64,000 nucleotides of DNA from Bog-756 sp963828385 (GTDB lineage: Bacteria > Actinomycetota > Acidimicrobiia > Acidimicrobiales > RAAP-2), in NCBI GenBank assembly GCA_963828385.1, contig CAWHEF010000002.1:930001-994000 (forward strand), in the 5' to 3' direction. A program made the position numbers and the translations under genes. Below are positions 62,356 through 64,000 of the stretch, piece by piece. Under the pieces are notes generated by a model that saw only the letters and a program-made list of their open reading frames with translations, was not told the DNA's origin and did no database searches. Within the stretch, counting starts at the first letter, position 1. The number at the start of each line of letters is the position of its first letter.

Positions 62356-62841
62356 TCATCGGAGCTCGGTGAGCGCACGGCGAACGTAGGAACGCAGCGG
62401 CAGCTCGAACGCCTCCTCCAGCGGGACCCACCGGGCGGCGTCCGTCGATCCGTCGACCTCGTCGCGGACTTCGCCGGCATAGGAGGCGATGTGGTAGATG
62501 ATCCGGACCGTGTGCAGGCTCACCCCGTCGGGCAGGGTGAAGAGGTCGGAGAGGACGCCCAGGAGCTCGCCGATGTCGACCTCGAGGCCCGTCTCCTCTT
62601 CGACCTCGCGCCGGAGGGCGTCTGCCGGCTCCTCCCCGTGGTCGACCCCTCCTCCGGGGAGGAACCAGTCGCCGCCCACGGTGAGGTACGAGGCGGCTCG
62701 GGTGAGGAGGATGTTGCCGCGGCCGTCCTCGGCGATGCCATAGACGGCGAGGCGTTGACGCCTGGCCGTCCGGTCGGCCGCCTCCGCTGTCGGCACCGGT
62801 CGGGGCACACCCGCTGCGGGTGCCGGCGAGCCGTCTTCCAT
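62356..62841 (-). CDS. NUDIX hydrolase
   Basis: A 161-residue protein from ATG 62841. The Nudix box spans residues 64-86 with G64, E70, R78-E79-V80, E82-E83 and G85 in the GX5EX7REUXEEXGU pattern. The strand GDWFLPGG precedes it and LHTVRIIYHIASYAGEVRDE follows. The last 40 residues (DAARWVPLEEAFELPLRSYV) are typical. It should hydrolyse a nucleoside diphosphate derivative, which one is unclear. A TAGGAT box lies 8 nt upstream; longer open frame upstream is ignored. Confidence 0.9.
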   Translation of the reverse strand: MEDGSPAPAAGVPRPVPTAEAADRTARRQRLAVYGIAEDGRGNILLTRAASYLTVGGDWFLPGGGVDHGEEPADALRREVEEETGLEVDIGELLGVLSDLFTLPDGVSLHTVRIIYHIASYAGEVRDEVDGSTDAARWVPLEEAFELPLRSYVRRALTELR

Positions 62842-62849
62842 CGTGGAGC

Positions 62850-62855
62850 ATCCTA
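62850..62855 (-). promoter_or_regulatory. -10 box TAGGAT, leaderless start for NUDIX gene
   Basis: TAGGAT on the minus strand ends 8 nt before ATG 62841. Confidence 0.5.
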
Positions 62856-63029
62856 AGTCGGTGACGCGGCTCGCTGGCCGCCATTGACCTGGGGTTTGTT
62901 CGATGAACCAGGCGATCCGGCGTCGATGTACTAGTGGCTGTCGGGTCGTCGCACGACCACCCCGGCTACCCGGGGAAGCCGGTCGTCCAATGACAGGACC
63001 TCCGCCAACATCGGCTTCACAATTCAAAG

Positions 63030-63067
63030 AAGTCGTATACGACATAGATATACGTCGTATACGACTT
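63030..63067. promoter_or_regulatory. Twin 12-bp palindromes forming a 38-bp inverted repeat
   Basis: GTCGTATACGAC occurs at 63032-63043 and 63054-63065, each copy a perfect palindrome. With the flanking AA and TT the whole is an inverted repeat, 14-bp arms around a 10-bp centre (ATAGATATAC). The copies are 22 bp apart centre to centre, about two helical turns, as expected for two dimers on one face. It lies 54 bp before the DinB start and is AT-rich in GC-rich surroundings. A regulator binding site is the simplest reading. Confidence 0.75.
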
Positions 63068-63109
63068 TGCGGACGCCGTTGGACCAGAACGTCGGGAGCG
63101 CAGGCGACC

Positions 63110-63115
63110 TACCGT
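63110..63115 (+). promoter_or_regulatory. -10 box TACCGT, leaderless start for DinB gene
   Basis: TACCGT ends 6 nt before GTG 63122. Confidence 0.5.
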
Positions 63116-63121
63116 GTCCCG

Positions 63122-63601
63122 GTGGCCAGCGAAGAGGAGATCGGCTTTCCCGGCGACGACCCGGACGAGCGTGAGCTCCTTCTGAGCTGGCTCGACTACC
63201 TACGGGGGGCCGTCCTCCGCAAGGTGGAAGGCCTGACCGACGAGGAAGCCCGCTGGAGGCCCGATGGCCGCCTGCTGCCGCTCCTCGGTGTGGTCAGCCA
63301 CCTCACCGCGGTGGAATGGCGTTGGGTCGACGGGGGCATGTTGGGCCAGGAGGTCGACCGCAACGAGGAGGAGTTCTCCCCGCGTGAGGAGCTGACCGTC
63401 ACCTCAGCGGTTGTTGCCTACCGGGACAGGGCGGCGGCCACGAATAAGACCGTCCGCTCGCTGTCGCTCGATGCACCCTGCCGGTTCCGCGGGAACGCGA
63501 CCCTGCGCTGGGTGCTGCTCCACCTCCTCAACGAGACCGCACGTCACGCCGGCCACGCCGACGCGACTCGCGAGCTGCTCGACGGAGTCGCCGGAGAATG
63601 A
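63122..63601 (+). CDS. DinB/DUF664 family protein
   Basis: A 159-residue helical protein. LSWLDYLRGAVLRKVEGLTD is the first helix, LLPLLGVVSHLTAVEWRWVD the second with the first metal-binding histidine, and WVLLHLLNETARHAGHADAT the last with the H-x3-H type pair. This is the four-helix DinB fold of thiol-dependent metal enzymes, in actinobacteria often mycothiol-dependent S-transferases. GTG 63122 is preferred over the open frame to 62903 since it follows TACCGT and excludes the palindromes. Exact reaction unknown. Confidence 0.88.
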   Translation: MASEEEIGFPGDDPDERELLLSWLDYLRGAVLRKVEGLTDEEARWRPDGRLLPLLGVVSHLTAVEWRWVDGGMLGQEVDRNEEEFSPREELTVTSAVVAYRDRAAATNKTVRSLSLDAPCRFRGNATLRWVLLHLLNETARHAGHADATRELLDGVAGE

Positions 63602-63630
63602 GCCGTCCTGGGCCCGCACGTCCATTCGGT

Positions 63631-63999
63631 TCAATACGCAGGTTGCAGGCCAGTGATCATGGGAAAGTGACGGACATTCATGGTCAGGAGTTCCGCCTCG
63701 AACGCGAGCGCCGTGGCCGCGATGAGGTAGTCGGCGTCGTCGATCCCGCGGTACGCCCGGCGGTGGGTCCGAGCCAGCTCACCTGCGGCGCGGGCGATGC
63801 CCTCGTCGACCGGAATCCAGGTGAAGGCTGAGAAGAACAGTTCGAGTGCACGTACCTCTCGGTCTCGAACACCAGCGAGAAGCTCGAACCGGACGATTTC
63901 GCTGGACACCACGGGTTCGTCCTCCTGAACAAGCCTCGACAAGAGGTCGACTGCCGGCTGATCACCGCGCAGGTGGTCGATGGCAACACTCGTGTCCAG
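63631..63999 (-). CDS. VapC-type PIN-domain toxin, start beyond right edge
   Basis: The visible 122 residues run from LDTSVAIDHLRGDQPAVDLL to the stop at 63631. The D in LDTSV, the E in SSEIVRFELLAG, and DDADYLIAATAL with DxxD give the four acidic residues of the PIN ribonuclease site. The end reads LLTMNVRHFPMITGLQPAY. VapC toxins cleave tRNA or rRNA. Only the first one or two residues are missing. The antitoxin gene should lie just past the right edge. No frame break is seen. Confidence 0.9.
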   Translation of the reverse strand: MDTSVAIDHLRGDQPAVDLLSRLVQEDEPVVSSEIVRFELLAGVRDREVRALELFFSAFTWIPVDEGIARAAGELARTHRRAYRGIDDADYLIAATALAFEAELLTMNVRHFPMITGLQPAY

Positions 64000-64000
64000 C

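Noticed and set aside
63030..63999. Assigning the twin palindromes to the VapC toxin at the right edge as its operator
   Set aside because: The toxin gene runs leftward with its promoter beyond the right edge, while the palindromes are about 560 bp past its 3' end and beyond the DinB gene.
1..64000. tRNA, rRNA, transposase, integrase or attachment sites marking a genomic island
   Set aside because: I scanned the intergenic stretches by eye and saw no cloverleaf, no rRNA core sequence and no transposase motif; a tRNA-finding program would settle it.

Overview
The window comes from a high-GC actinobacterium. High third-codon GC, frequent GTG starts, leaderless promoters, a bL37-type mini ribosomal protein, an F420-type luciferase-like oxidoreductase and KAS III/thiolase and acyl-CoA dehydrogenase genes all fit Actinomycetota. 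The class Acidimicrobiia is my best guess, but nothing in the window proves it. I see no rRNA, tRNA, CRISPR array, insertion sequence or prophage gene.

Layout. 0-32 kb is a surface-polysaccharide and glycolipid region. It holds large multi-spanning GT-C/YfhO-like membrane proteins (2817-4964, 6725-8590, 8728-10903, 18360-20677, 23761-25766, 25763-27721, 28778-31390), GT2 enzymes, two glycosyltransferase-methyltransferase fusions, a GtrA flippase-like protein, a nucleotidyltransferase plus SDR pair, a PIG-L deacetylase and acyltransferase-3 proteins. A minus-strand metabolic block (10865-15042: LLM oxidoreductase, thiolase, KAS III, nucleotidyltransferase) interrupts it. 32-36 kb holds a GNAT/RHH toxin-antitoxin pair, a membrane fatty-acid hydroxylase and an acyl-CoA dehydrogenase. 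36-37.6 kb holds two low-complexity exported proteins behind a consensus promoter. 37.7-40.5 kb holds an ArsR-SRPBCC regulator divergent from an ABC exporter. 41-43.8 kb pairs an MgtE-N/CBS protein with an Nramp-like carrier. 43.8-48 kb is a compact GT4 / methyltransferase / alpha-toroid / methyltransferase set. 48-55 kb has two SGNH-tailed acyltransferases, a GDT1-type cation transporter and another large membrane protein. 55-64 kb is housekeeping: PepN, PfkB kinase, GDPD, bL37, DUF192, RsmI, MsrA, NUDIX, DinB, and a VapC toxin cut by the right edge.

How the genes fit together. Nucleotidyltransferase and SDR would make activated sugars. GT2/GT4 enzymes and polyprenyl-linked GT-C proteins would transfer them. 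Methyltransferases, PIG-L and the acyltransferases would decorate the product, and GtrA and the ABC exporter may move it. This is inference from families; the product is unknown.

Two cautions. Many genes are split by single-base frame changes, densest at 10.8-14.6 kb and 56.2-61.2 kb. The protein resumes in the next frame with conserved residues intact, so I treat them as probable sequence errors and annotate the whole gene. Starts are often only 6-9 nt downstream of a TANNNT box, so leaderless transcription seems common.
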